A stretch of 64,000 bases of DNA. Origin: Amborella trichopoda. Taxonomy: Eukaryota > Streptophyta > Magnoliopsida > Amborellales > Amborellaceae. How positions within the stretch are numbered: the stretch's first letter is position 1; each line of letters starts with the position of its first letter. Under the pieces are notes generated by a model that had not been told where the DNA came from, did no database searches, and saw only the letters and a program-made list of their open reading frames with translations. A program made the translations under genes and the position numbers. Of the stretch, positions 13,411 to 25,580 are shown in pieces. The stretch covers positions 4,326,787-4,390,786 of the forward strand of contig NW_006494789.1 of the NCBI RefSeq assembly GCF_000471905.2, written 5' to 3'.

Positions 13411-13462
13411 GAAAGAAAGAGAGATAGAAAGAAAGAGAGAGAGAGAAGGGAGGAGAGAGAAA
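13373..13462. repeat. GA-rich purine tract
   Basis: A nearly pure GA/GAAA microsatellite directly abuts the minisatellite on its right. It seems to be an expansion of the purine tail of the minisatellite unit. The open reading frames over it on both strands are low-complexity artefacts. Confidence 0.9.
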
Positions 13463-14909
13463 GTTACCTGCTCGAAGGGTACCGACCCTATGCTTCTCTC
13501 TCCTCTCTCTCTCTCCAAGACATACTCACAAGCTCAAGCAAGGAATCAAAATTTTATTGAATCTTCCAGAAATTCACTCAAGACAGAGACGTGGTGGGGG
13601 GTTTGCGCGTCGTTCTTTTACAATGAGGCAGTGCCTATTTATATAGAGTCGTGCCTAGACATGAGTGGATTGATCAAAATTAAACCTAATTGCTAAAAAT
13701 TAATATTTAATTGAATTAAAAGAAATTCTAAAAATGGGTGCAAAAAGACTATTTTGCCCCTGCTTAACAATGTGTGGAATTTCATAACAGTCCATGTGGC
13801 TACCCGAGAACTTGTGTGATCTTTCGTGGCTGACCCAGGGTTGTTCTGATACTCGTTTGATTGAACGATAATTGTTTTCTTGTAGGGCTGGATATGACGA
13901 TTATTTTGATACCAACTTCGAGCCATGAATCATGTTTTCGAGCCATGATCACGAGCCTTGAAAGTTATTTAAATCTTGAAAACTTCGGATCGATAGTGTG
14001 GTCTTTCCTTAACGTCTTTCTGTGATTTCTTCATCGTAGCGCATAAGCATGTCATCACGATCGCGTGGCAAAAATCGGAATGCGATTTGGAGCCCGAACG
14101 AAGATTTCGCAACTTTTGAGTTTTCGTCAGAATTTCATTAACTTCGTTAGCTTCGTGCATGAAATCTGACCGTCCATCATGTACATGGTTTGGTCCAATG
14201 ATAGCCCTGAACCTTACGCACACAATGCAATGGTTTTATGTTGATCCGTGGTTTTATGTTGATCCGTTATGCGAGCGTTGTGATTTGGTTGATTGAGTGA
14301 GGCATGTTGCCGCTGAATTTTCTATAATTTCTTCACGAATCGGCAATTTCCCTCTAGCTTTTCTCCCTGCTCAGATATCGTTTCGGGGAGTGCCACATAT
14401 CGAATTGTTTGTCTTGATGAGACAAATATGCTCATCAAATTTGAGAGCGATCCGACTTAGAACGAGTAAGTTATGGACCCCGAAAGTGACTGCCCGTGAC
14501 TGTAAATATAGCCACCTTTAATGGTGTTTGGTGCAGTGAGGCCATACAGGAATAGTCTACGGCCTCTCCTATTTCAATGTTTTGCTCATATCTTTGTTTT
14601 AGAGCATCTGATGAAGCCGAAACTTCGTCCATAGGGGTTTTCAACAGTGCCAGATCCAATGGCATTGGTCCTACAATAATTTGAGACACCAACAATTTAG
14701 CTCCAGTTGTAGGGTCCGTTTCAAGGTGCTAGAGGCCAATTTTTTGAAAATTGTTTCTTTGTGTTCACTACCTTAGACATGTCTGATGGTGATGAAACTT
14801 GGCAGGTGATCTTTTGAAGTGCTAATGACAATTTTGAGGAATTTTGGGGCCCTTCTGAGATTGTCAGGAATTTTCCACTATTTCATAGGCTTTATTGACC
14901 TGCTTCCCA

Positions 14910-17900
14910 CCAGGGACCAAGGTGATGAAAAATGTGTTCAAACAGTGAAGTGCCCCTCTTATGCTTTCTCCTTCCTCAAGATGATATACCTGCTTGTCTT
15001 CTTCTTGTACTGTCACCACGTGAGCTGCTTCAATTGTCCCGAACGCCTTCTTGAAACTCTCAAGTTGTATCTGCCCCTTCTGGATCAAAGCCTCAATATG
15101 ATCCTTGAGGGTGAATCATTCCTGGACAGGGTGTCCCAATATCTTGTGGTAAGCGCAGTAGTTCAGGCTGCTGATAAGACCAGCTTCTTCTGGCTTTTTT
15201 GACTCAGACAGGACAATCATCTATTGATCTAGCAACATCCGGAGTAGGGTTGGGACCCACTCCTTATTGAAGCTATAAACTTTGGTTCTCTTCTTTGCCC
15301 AGTAATCCTTCCCATAGAGGTTTGGAGGTGGAGGCACCCTATTGTAAGCCTGGGGTTTCTATTGTCCTGCTTGAGGTGTGGCTGGAGCATTTGTTGGGTT
15401 CACCCTTTGGACAAGTCTAAAGTTTAAGGGGAGGCCTTCTTAGGATCTGATACAGTGACAGCGACACTGACCACTCCTTTTTGCTGATTGCCTCGGGCAT
15501 TGGATTTAGCATTGCCCGAGCTACGATTATTTCACCCATTCTATGACTGCGTCTGAGGCCCACCATGATGCTTGAAGAGGATCTCTATACAGACTGATTT
15601 AGAGATAAGGTCTGATATGAAAGTTGGGTTTGAAGCCTCAACATGTAGGGAAATCTCTGGTCGCATGTTGCATACGCAGGTTTGGACTGTATCAATTTCA
15701 GGCATGGGATTAGCTTGGTGTGCAGCCAGATTCCTCCACCTTCAACATGAGAAGATCGATAGCCTAAACTTCCCTTTCGACCTCGTAGAAGTGCTTGTAG
15801 AACAAGTGCTCCATTTCTTCCCAGGTTTGGACCGCGTTTGGGGGGAGACGAGCATACCACTTGAATGCCGGCCCGTCAAGATTCTCAACAAACTGATAGA
15901 GAAGAAGCCTCCCATCAACTATTGTCTCTTGACATGCCGAATAGAAATGGGCAATGTGGTGATAAGGGGAGCTCGTGCCATTGAAAGGCGGGAGTTTCAC
16001 CTTTTGGTAATTTGGGGGAAACGAGAGCTAATCAATATAGGAATGATAGGGCTTCTGATAGAGGGTTGAGCCTTGTATGCTCAAAATCTGCCTTCCTTAC
16101 CAACTGTGGGTGACCATAGCGTCAATGTTAGCTTGAGAGATCTGACGAGGGGAGGAATGGTTGTGTGAAGGAGGTGGCTGCCTCATGACCATGACCAGCT
16201 CGACTGGATGAGGAGAATTGGTACCCTGATGGGATGAGTTCCTAGGGGGCCGAGTACCTTCCATGAGCTCGATCTTGTCCATCATTCTACGCATCATGTC
16301 TTCAAACCAGTTCATTCGATCCGCCTGACAATCATTAGGGTCGTCGATGACCATTACGCTGACCCACTCCTCAGGGAGATCAATCCCTTACATGGTAAGC
16401 ATCTTGCTTGCCTTCCAGATTGGCAGTGATAGGTCAATCAGTAGGGGTTCAACATGCCCTAACTAAGCTCGAGCCTTATACACTGATCGGGTCAAGACCG
16501 ATTCGCGATAGTCTTGGGACCTCGGGGGCTGCACGGTTGGGTCGTCTCTTATGACACTGATAACCATACAGGGTTCTGGTCCTTCTACAGGGTTCTGGTC
16601 CTTCTACCTCAGGTTCTGCTCCAGGCTGTAGGGGGTCGAAGGGATTTTCTGTTAAAAGGTCAACAAGCTTGCTTGCCTTGAGCTTCTTGGGTTCTTCCCT
16701 TAGCGCTATTTGTATGCCCCAGTCAAGTTTGGCTCTCAGGCTCTGATATACCTCCTTATAGAACTGAGACCGGGAATGGTCCTCTGTCTTTGAACATGAT
16801 AAGGCTGTGTCCATAAGGTGCGGCAAGGGATGTGGGCCAGAGATAAGAGCTAGTTCAGGCTTTCGCCTTGGCTTGGGGAGAGACGGGGGATGGAAGACCT
16901 CATCTCCTAGGAGAGTCTTGCCCCGTGCTCTCTTATGAGCTCCAAAGGTCAGTCCGATCGGAAGAGGATACCGTAGAAGGGTACTCTTTGGATTCGAGTA
17001 CCAAGTCTTGAGCAGTTCGACTGGTGGAGAAGGGACAAATGGGGGAGGAAGGGACAAATGGGGGAGGAGTCAACTATTAGTGACCCTTCAGTAGGGACCG
17101 TGGATTTGTCCATGGGGTGACGCATGTGAGCCACTTGCAGAAGGGTTTCGGGTGACCTGATGGTCAACCCAGGCTCGAGCAATGGGTCAGGCCTTAGGTG
17201 GCCAAGGATTGCGAGCATGTGTTTGTGAGGGAGTGACTTTGTAACCACCCCTCACAGAGTGAACAGGCATGTACTGAGAGGGACAATGAGGGGGTCGTCT
17301 CTCCTATACTCGGCTAAGAGCAATCAGAGGACTGCCCCGAGTAGTGTGATATGTATGCATCAGGTATACAGGGCATGGTCCGAGAAGACTCGAACCTGGA
17401 TAGTTGTTCGAGGCAGCTTGAGGGTTGCCCCGAAGTGTGGCTCGAGTGGATGGACCATGAGACTTAGTGAGCATGTGGGAGGTGGTGGCCTTAAGACCTC
17501 CTCCTCCGTGTGTCGAGCCTCTTGTTATAGGGGCCCGATGTGGCAGAACATGAGGGGTGGCCTTTCAGCGACATATATGAGCATTGACACCTGGACTTCC
17601 ATGCGCATGAAGGGAAGTGACTACCTTTCAGCTGCTCCGAGCAGTGGGACCAGCAAGCGACTTGTCAATGGAAGGGTGCATGCGATGTGCAGTGGCTAGT
17701 CTACCACCCATGCAAGGTGCTTTGGGTTAGAAGATGGGGAGTGAGGGACTTTTGAGTCCCTCCTTACACCAATCCAGGTAAGAACTTGAGAGTGTGACAT
17801 TGGGTCCTCACTCAGGACGAAGGTCAGGAACGAGATTCGAGGAACCTGTTCCTGAGAAAAGTTCACGTGTCTGGGGATCATAAAGTCCCCAACTCGGATG

Positions 17901-17914
17901 AACGGGTTAAACAA
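14910..17914 (-). pseudogene. Element B gag region (fossil)
   Basis: The N-terminus near 17914 reads NPFIRVGDFMIPR, matching element A's NPFIRIEDF. The core at 16000-15764 includes PAFKWYARLPP and TWEEMEHLFYKHFYEVEREV, almost the same words as in A. A C-terminal segment follows at 15.1-14.9 kb. Block order and spacing match A. It is broken; the left end is cut by the insertion of A. Confidence 0.8.
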
Positions 17915-18789
17915 CCCAGAAGATATGTGTGTGCTAATAAGCAGGAAAACAGAAGAAAAGAAATGCCAAACAAGAACGATCCAACGATGGGGTAGCGTGT
18001 CCCCAGAGGAGTCGTCAAGCTGGTTCGATGCCTTAATCTAGCCTTTGGGTCGGGTAGACCTGGTGACATGGTTTCAGATTCGAGTTGGACCCAGGACTTG
18101 AGACCGCTTTCTCATGAACAGTGTGAAGAAGACAAGGGCAGGAATACCAACCGGTGAGAGAGGAATTAAGGTCACAAGGAGGGACTCACCTCGTGTGGAT
18201 TCATGACATGCTCGGGCTAACTCGCGTGGGTGCCCTCTTGGATCACGTTAGAATGCCCCCCGACCTGTGGCCAGTTCGGAATCGCCTCCTTTGACCTGTT
18301 TTCTTCTTACCTGTAAAACAAACACACACATTAGAGTACAGACAAGTGGGTCTGAGGACCCCACCTTGTCATAGGGTGAATGCACACATACGTGTGTGCT
18401 CGAGGAAAAAATGGAAAAATAACATAAAAGAGTCCATGTCAATTCGACAGCCTCACGGCGTCTCCTTGACGATGGACTTTTAGTACAGGTCCTATAGTAA
18501 GGAAAGAACTAAAAAGGGGTGAGATAGAGAAAATGATAGCGAAAAGAAAAGAAAGAATAGTTTGAAGGCTAGTATGTTTTTCAATTAGTCCTCTAGAGAA
18601 AAGTGGAATGAAGGTTGGTTTGGATCTCACCCAACTCTTCAGAAGCAAAGAAGGAAAGTTTTGTAAAGAGAAGAAGAAAAGAAAGAATGGGAGAAGTGAT
18701 GAAGGCCAGCTTGGCTCTTGCTGAACCTTCCAAAGAGGGAGGGAAGGGAAGAAAGAGAATGCAAATGTTTGACCCGACAGCAAGATGGG

Positions 18790-19045
18790 TGCAGTGCCAA
18801 AACTAGCGCGACGACTGGTCTGGCGCGGCGACTAATCAGGCACAATGGCTGGTCTTGCGCAGCAGCTAGACAGGCATGATAACTAAGCCGACACAATAGC
18901 TAAACTACTCGACGACAAGACTGGCGTGGCGATTTTCACGGCACAGTGACTAGTCTAGCGCGACTAGCTCGACAACTAGACGAGCACAGCAACTAGACCG
19001 GCACAACGGCTAAACTGCTCGACGCCAAGACTGGCACGGCAGCAC
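18790..19045. repeat. Short degenerate repeats in the LTR of element B
   Basis: A run of GACTGGTCTGGCGCGGC-like words about 20-25 bp apart, with a longer repeat of about 110 bp visible as CTAAACTACTCGACGACAAG (18901) and CTAAACTGCTCGACGCCAAG (19011). It precedes the 54-bp array and is richer in GC than its surroundings. Confidence 0.7.
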
Positions 19046-19089
19046 AAGGCTCAGCCAGCCCTCTGGTCAAACAAGTAAAAGGAGAAAGA

Positions 19090-19745
19090 AGAGAAAGGAG
19101 ATCATGCTCAGAAGTGTTTGCTACCGTGCAGGGCAGAAAGTGAGAAGGAAGAAAGGTCACGCTCGGCGGTGTTTACTACCGCGCGCGACAGAGAAAAGAG
19201 AGAAGAGAGGTGAGAGAGAAGGGAAAACATCATGCTCGGTAGTGTGCACTGCCTTGCGCAACAGACAAAGAGAGGGAAGAGAGCGTCACGCTAGGCAGTA
19301 TGCACTGCCGCGCACAACAGACAGAGAGAGAAGAGAACGTCATGCTTGGCAGTGTGCACTGCCGAGCGCAACAGACAGAGAGCGAAAAGCACATCATGCT
19401 CGACAGTATGCACTGTCACACGCAACAGACAGAGAGAGAAGAGAATGTCATGCTTGGCAGTGTGCACTGCCGCACGCAACTGACAAAGAGAGAAAAGCAC
19501 ATCACGCTCGGTAGTATGCACTGCCGTGAGCAACAAACAGTGGAGACAACGTCACACTCGGCAGTAAGCACTGCCGCGCGCAAGAGACTGAGAGAGAAAA
19601 GAACATCACGCTTGGCATTTACACTACTATGCACGACAAATAGAGAGAGAAGAGAAAGTCACGCTCGACATTTGCACTATCGTCCGCAACAAACAGAGAT
19701 AGAAGAGAACATCACGCTCGACAGTATGCACTACCGCACACAATA
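19090..19745. repeat. 54-bp minisatellite in the LTR of element B
   Basis: About 12 copies of a 54-bp unit, with the core GGCAGTATGCACTGCCGCGC followed by ACAACAGACAGAGAGAGAAG. The unit contains a short inverted repeat (GGCAGT/ACTGCC), so each copy can fold. Because 54 is a multiple of 3, a frame free of stops in one unit stays open through the array; this explains overlapping open frames on both strands. These are not genes. Confidence 0.93.
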
Positions 19746-19998
19746 GACTGAAAGAAACATGAGACGAGAAAGAAGTAGAGAGGAGAAAGAAAAGGAAAGA
19801 AGAAAAGAGAAAAGGAAAGAGAGAAGAAAGAAAAAGAAAGGAAATAGAAAAAGAAATAAAAGAGAGAAGAAAGAAAAGGAAGAAGAGAGAGATAAAGAAG
19901 AGAGAGAAAGAAGAGAGAGGAGGAGAGAGAGAAAAAAGAAGGGAAAATAAGAGAGGGAAATGAGAGAAAGAAGAGAGGAGAGAAAAAGTTACCATACG
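19746..19998. repeat. About 250-bp purine-only tract
   Basis: The plus strand is almost entirely A and G for about 250 bases (GAAAGAAAAGGAAAG-like). It follows the 54-bp array and precedes the shared outer LTR block, the same relative place as the GA tract in element A. Long homopurine tracts with mirror symmetry can form triplex DNA; that is a family property of such sequences, not something shown here. Confidence 0.92.
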
Positions 19999-21491
19999 CA
20001 TAAGGGTACTGCCTAAAGTCTTCTCTCTCCTCTCTCTCTCTCCAAGACGTGACCCAAATCTCAAACGAAGAAATGTAATTTTTATTGATGCAAGAAGCGT
20101 CTGTTACATTAGGTGCATGCTTGTTTATATAGAAGTGGAACCCAAACATGGGTGCGTAATCAAAACTTGACCTAATTGTTAAAAATTAATCGTTAAGTGA
20201 ATTAAAGAAATTCTAAGAAAATGGGGTAAAATGACGATTTTGCCCCTGTACCAACAATCCACAAAATTCCAATTGAGTTCCTGTTGTGCCCAATAACTCT
20301 TGCGATCTTCCCGAGTTGGTTCGAGTTCTTTCCAGTCTCAATTTAGCCCAAAGATGGTTCTTTTCTTGATCGGCTCGGGAAGACAGTCGTTTTGACACCA
20401 CTTTCGAGCCACGGATCAGGTCTTTGGGCCATGATCACGAAGTGCGAAAACTACAAGAAACGTGCGATCTTTGTTTCAAAACTACACACTTTTTTCAGTG
20501 TTCTTTGATAATTTCTTCGTTGAATATCGATGAGTAATTCGTCGTGAGAGTTTGGCGACGAACGTGGCTTGATTTGGTACCCAAAGGACCATTTCCATTT
20601 TTGATCTTTTGGCCGGAGTTTGGTTTTCGGTGGTCGGAAAGTGCAGCAACTTCGTACTCATCATGCGTCGAATATGATTGTCCATCATGTGCGAGGTTCG
20701 GCTTTGATGTAGCCTCGAACCTTATGCTCACAATGGATCTGATTTTAGGTCGATCCGACATGTGAGTGTCGTGATGTGGCCACTTGATCGAGGTGCACTC
20801 CTACTAGAAAACCTGCAACCTTACCTTGAATCGTGATCTTCTTCTTGTGTTTTTCTTCTGGCTCGAGCCACGTCATGGGCTGTGCCACATATCGAAATGC
20901 TCGGGTCAACGAGATGAATATGCCCGTAAAATTTGAGCTTGATCCGGCTTGGGATGAGAGAGATACAACCTTTAAAAGTTGAGCTCAAAACCCATGAACA
21001 AAGTTTCCATTAATGGAAATTAGTTCACTGAGGGTGCATGGTAATAGCGTGTGACCTACCCATTTCCGGTAATTTGGCTATAACTTGGTCCAAAAACGTC
21101 TGATTAAACCAAAACTTGGTCCCTAAGGGTTTCCAGACTTTTTGGATCTAATGACGGTGGTCCCATAGTCATTTGACATTTTGGTGATGGGGTTGTAGTT
21201 ATAAGGTCCATTTCAAGGCGATAGAGGCTGATTTTCCCAAAACTATTTTTGTGTCTGCACTACCTTAAACTCGTTGGATTATGATGAAACTCGGAAGGTG
21301 TTCTTAGGAAAATTTATCAACATTCTTGAACCTTTTTGGGCCATTATGAGACTATTGGAAATTTTGCTTATGGATCAGGGCTTATCGTTCTATGGCTTCC
21401 ATAGTCCACATGTATTTTGGTACCTGCAGACCTAGGTCGCATATTGCTTTTCTCTTTATTAGTAATGGGGATAAAATTGTTAAAAAATACC

Positions 21492-22456
21492 CTAAAACAC
21501 ATACTTGTCTACCAGTTGTGAGATAAGACGCCTTATGGTTTGTATGCAACCTTGAACCCCACGAATTTCTCTGAAGCTCAGAGGACGGGGAATTTCGGTG
21601 ATGGCTCGTATTTTGGATGGGTCCACCTCAATAGCCCTTTGGCTTACTATAAAGCCTAGTAATTTTTTGGATTCAACTCCAAAACCACAATTTTGTGGAT
21701 TGAGTTTGAGTTGATATTTCTGGAGTCTTTCGAAAATGGTTCTCAGGTTAGTGAGGTGATCAGACCTAGCGTTTGACTTGACCAAGATGTCATCGACGTA
21801 GTCTTCCATGATGGTATGTATTAAGTCATGGAAGATGCTAATCATTTCCTGTTGAAGATGCCAAAGGGCATTACAAAGTAACAGTAGGTTCCCCATTGCG
21901 TTATGAACGATGTTTTGGTTTGGTCTTATTCTACCATGAGGATCTGGTTGTAGCCCTAGAAGTTGTCCATGAATGACAATATCTAGTGTCCTGCAGTGCT
22001 GTCGACTAAGGTATCTATGTTTGGTAATGGGAAAATGTCTTTGGGACATGCCTTGTTGAGGTCTCTGTAGTCGACACACACTCGGATCTTCTCGTCTTTC
22101 TTGGGTACAACCACTATGTTGGCCAACCACTTTGAATAATCGACAAGGGTGATGAAATTTGCCTTGAGAAGTTTATTGATTTCTTCCTTAATTTTGAGCC
22201 CAAGGTGGGTCTTTTGACGTCAAAGTTTCTGCCTTACAAGCTTTGCCCCTTCGTTGATTATTAAGTAATGTTGCACCAATATGAAATCTAACCCTGGCAT
22301 ATCATTGTATGACCAGTCGAAGACATCACGATATTCCTTGAGAAAAGAAATCATGTTTTTCCATTCCTCAGGAGATAGGGAGGCTCCAATCTTTGTTAAC
22401 CTTGGGTCCTCCTCGGTTCCTAAGTTGATGTCGATTGTCTCTTCGATGGTAGCCAT
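21492..22456 (-). pseudogene. Element C reverse transcriptase region (fossil)
   Basis: The start (22456-22220) carries SPEEWKNMISFLKEYRDVF, WSYNDMPGLD and GAKLVRQKL, the usual linker into the RT of Tat elements. The body includes MEDYVDDILVKS with the catalytic YVDD, then LRTIFERLQKYQLKLNPQNC and KKLLGFIVSQRAIEVDPSK. The left end is where element B begins. The region is broken. Confidence 0.85.
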
Positions 22457-23200
22457 TGGGTCACTATCAAATCTCTTCTTGAACTGCTCAACATGGGAAG
22501 TGAGTTCCTCGGGTTGAGGGATTTCTTCAAACTCTTGGTTCTCTTAATCTTCGCCCGGGTTATCCGAATTGTCATCTTGGGTGTTTTACATCGTTAATGG
22601 GCTATCTTGAGTGTTTGTCAATTTTTAAAATTCTTTTTTCTTATTATCAATTTTATCATGTTTTGAATTTTCAATTGTTTTTAAAATATTGCAAGAGGTG
22701 TCCCTTATGGGACACGCGAGAGATATGTTGAGGACCGGACGTGCAGAGTGGTTAGGTGGCCACCCTATGCCTATCCATTTTTTGGCACCGGGACTTGAAG
22801 GTGCCTCTAGTATGCTTCCAGCGATTCTCGAGATATGGGAGTGATTAACTAATTCTATCCCTGGGTTTGAATAGGCGAATGAGCACGCTTGGTTGTGTCA
22901 AAGCCAATTGTGTATACTTCCAAATCCAGGTCAGCAAAAAGGTCTTCAATTCTCAGTTCTTACATGTGTTGAGGTGTGGGAGAAGAATTATTCACTGTTG
23001 GGGGTCAAGGATCACCTTCAGCCATTTTGAAGGACGGGCATCGAGAGGGTCGAGGCTTTGAATGCCTTCATATACGAAGCCAGGATGGCATGAAGGCTTC
23101 ATTCAGCTTTACAATAAGGTGAGAGAACGCCCGAGTCCTCCTCGATCCTCATTTTTTCAGTTTTGGCTTGAGGTGATTCAGAGATTGCCTCTGTTACGTT

Positions 23201-23897
23201 TCAGCCTTGACTTCCCAAGCCTTGGGCTGGTTGGAAATATTGAGAGAAGAGCATGTACCAAGCCTCGAGGGACCCAAAACCGTATCGATGTTGACATTGA
23301 ATAATCTCTTCCATCGATGTGGAAGTTTGTAAAATTTGAGGAACAAGGTCGCTGGCCTCTAGGTGTAAGGTGGCACAATTGGTTTGCTCGAAGGAAATGA
23401 GTAGGATTTCTCTGAGCTCGACCGCTACGACTAGCTTTTTGTTATATATACTAGATCTTGGGAGAGAAGAAAGTTCAACACATACCTTAGCAATGCCGTT
23501 CTTTATTGGAAATTTGAGGCATTGATGGAGTGTAGAGGCCACCACGAGATTCTCATGCAGCCACAGTCTTCCTAACCGCATGTTGAATGAGGGTTTTATG
23601 TCCAAGATATAAAACTTTATCACTTGGACGATGGGGCCAATCTTGAGTGCAAGTGGCAGTATGCCTTCAGCTTGTCCTGTCGTACGCAACGATATTGAGT
23701 TGACACAGCTCTAAGTCATTTGAGCTTTTGCCTATCTGCTTCACTGTTTTCATATGGCATATGTTTAAGGATGCCCCATTGTCAACGAGTACCCTCTGTA
23801 TCTCACATCCTTGCATGAAAACGGTGTTGTGCAGTGGTTGGACATGAAAACGATTGAAGCTGGTTCGGATGTCATCATCTGTGAACACAATTGGCAT
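23201..23897 (-). pseudogene. Element C aspartic protease region (fossil)
   Basis: VLVDNGASLNIC near 23.79 kb is the retropepsin-like active-site segment in the form usual for this lineage (family words are VDNGSSLN). Further on, FNMRLGRLWLHENLVVASTLHQCLKFP matches the conserved block between protease and RT in Tat/Athila-like elements. The region is broken. Between 22.5 and 23.2 kb no domain is visible. Confidence 0.75.
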
Positions 23898-24286
23898 AGG
23901 TGCATCAGCTGGTTGATCAACTCGTCTAGTTGTGTGCTACTTAGGATGTGCGTATTGGTGAGGACTTTCTCAATCTAGGCCCTATGTGCCAGTGAGTTAT
24001 TAAGCAGCTCTAAGATGGAGATTTGAGCCTGGATTTTTTCGAGGTGAGTTGATAGATCATAAGTGGTTACAGATCCTTGGGTTTCTTTGTTTATTTCATG
24101 ATTTGTGGCCTCGGCTGATTGTTTAGGCTTTAAGATATTTCCCATTCTTTCTTTGAGGGTATCGGCCATCATTTGCATGGGTTTGAATACTCGGCCTCTT
24201 TGGGTTAAGAAATCTACTTCACCTGCCTAAAGCTCGATAGGGTTAGCCCTTGCGAGAATGTTGGGATATTTTGGGGTGTTAGCCCC

Positions 24287-25580
24287 TTATTTGGAAGATG
24301 ATCCCTTTTCGTTGACCCCGACCATATCGATATCTGACATATCATCTTCATCATATTGATCGCACTTAGGTGGGTCGTTGTGATTTTGAGGTGAAGGGCT
24401 TCCTTTTAGAAGATCCAATAGATCTTTTTCGAGCTCTTGGAGGTAGTGACCACAAGTAAATATGAATTGAGCCGGGTCTTCTTCTTCGTCTCCACTCTCA
24501 ATCATGTAAATGACAACGTCCCCTTTTGGGTTGTCTTGGGCTCCCGTCTTTTCGGCCGTTGTGACCGTATTTTCAGGGAAAGGATTTGCAAAGATACCCA
24601 TCTTTTGATAAGGCTCTTCAACAGGCTGATTTTTTGGTGGGACAGTGATACTCCCCCTATCGATTTGAATAAACCATTTCAAATGATAGCAATTTTGAGT
24701 GTCATGTGCGTGGTTCTGGTGCCATTTGAACCATTTTCTCTTATCTGTGACTTGGAATGGTGGCTCGAATGGTGGTGGGAGATAAACCATGTCTCTAGAC
24801 AAGACTAATTCTAGTACTTTTTCTAATAGGTCTTTGAGAGGAGTGAAATTATCCTATCACCTTTGGTTGTTATTTTGAGCGTTGACTTTACGCCAACCCT
24901 TTTGGTTTTGGTTTTGATTATTGCGTTGAGCAGCTAAACCTCGAGCTGGCCTGTTAAAGACAATTTCATTAACCTGACTTGAAGCATTCTTGTTGTTGTT
25001 GTTGTTTTTGTTTTTATTTTGGGGAGTGGTTATTGGTTTATTCTCAGATCTGGTGCTTAGGGGTGTTCCTCTGGCCCTTTCATGACATGCCACCTGCTCA
25101 ATCACAGAGTAGAAAGAGTAGGGGATAAGACATTGGCTGAAGAAGGTCTTGTATTTGGGAGTAGCATTTTCTAAGGCCATAGAGATTTTGGTTGGGTCCG
25201 TGATTGGACATTTGATGACCCGCATTGGCCGCCTCACAAAATCGATCGATAAAGTCCTCGAAGGATTCTTCCGGGTTTTGTTTTGTTGCACTGAGTTCGC
25301 TCAGGGAGAGAGGCCTTGGTGTCGATCTACGATAATGGGAAATGAATAGATTGAACATTTCATTTGGAGTGATGTGCGGTTGAGTACTCATCATTCGTCG
25401 GTGCCAGTTCAGAGCCGCACCGGACAATGTTTGTGAAAATATGGCCTTCAGTTCATTGGGCCTATTTTGCAAAGTTCGAATGGAGAGGAAGTATGTGTTA
25501 ACATGGGTATCTGAATCGCTCTTCCCGTTATACTTGTTTCGAAATTCTGAGATGACAAATCCGAAGGGAAGGTCCTCCAT
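24287..25580 (-). pseudogene. Element C gag region (fossil)
   Basis: The core (25580-25098) contains GAALNWHRRMMSTQPHITPN, EMFNLFISHYRRS and ESFEDFIDRFCEAANAG, the retrotransposon gag pattern. A downstream block (24802-24287) with HAHDTQNCYHLKWFIQ is a degenerate zinc-knuckle context followed by an acidic tail. The region is broken. Confidence 0.85.

Larger units (their letters stand above)
1..14909 (-). mobile_element. Element A: Ty3/Gypsy LTR retrotransposon, Tat lineage (fossil)
   Basis: Reading right to left on the minus strand, the parts are a long 5' LTR (about 12.1-14.9 kb), gag (8.6-11.8 kb), a protease-region stretch, reverse transcriptase, RNase H, a second RNase H-like domain and integrase (to 4.15 kb), then a repeat-rich 3' region that runs to the window edge. 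The order RT, RNase H, second RNase H, integrase is the mark of the Tat lineage. The element is broken with many breaks (tens) and looks old. Its outer LTR edge near 14909 lies within gag-like sequence of element B, so A inserted into B. No 3' LTR matching the 5' one was recognised, so A probably continues beyond the left edge; how far it extends is uncertain. Confidence 0.75.
11808..14909 (-). repeat. Element A leader and 5' LTR
   Basis: This interval lies upstream of gag in element orientation. The stretch 13.45-14.91 kb is clearly alike to 19.98-21.40 kb of element B; for example both share a GTTACC...AAGGGTAC block followed by CTTCTCTCTCCTCTCTCTCT. This supports an LTR in both elements. 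The outer edge is placed at 14909, where similarity to the B LTR ends at ...GCTTCCCA on the plus strand, giving the TG start expected on the minus strand. The inner LTR edge and the primer binding site were not resolved (somewhere around 12.0-12.6 kb). The LTR would be about 2.5-2.9 kb long, which is large but normal for Tat elements. Confidence 0.7.
14910..21401 (-). mobile_element. Element B: Ty3/Gypsy retrotransposon related to A, 5' half only (fossil)
   Basis: On the minus strand this has an LTR (about 18.2-21.4 kb), a leader, and gag (17.9-14.9 kb), and then stops where the outer LTR edge of element A begins. Its pol and 3' LTR are not seen in the window, as expected if A inserted into B and the rest of B lies off the left edge. 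Its own outer edge near 21401 abuts reverse-transcriptase sequence of element C, so B inserted into C. It is broken with many breaks and is old; A and B differ too much to be recent sister copies. Confidence 0.72.
17915..21401 (-). repeat. Element B leader and 5' LTR
   Basis: This is similar to the A leader and LTR at its inner part (for example ACCAACCGGTGAGAGAGGAA at both 12033 and 18149) and at its outer 1.4 kb (19.98-21.40 kb). The middle, about 18.4-20.0 kb, is not alike: it carries different tandem repeats. The inner LTR edge was not resolved. Confidence 0.68.

Noticed and set aside
13306-13560. Highly charged (Arg/Glu/Lys) and Ser/Leu-rich open frames
   Set aside because: Caused by the GA microsatellite.
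19104-19746. Several overlapping open frames of 80-148 codons on both strands
   Set aside because: They follow from a 54-bp tandem unit free of stops; no domain, and Cys/His/Gln-rich words merely repeat.
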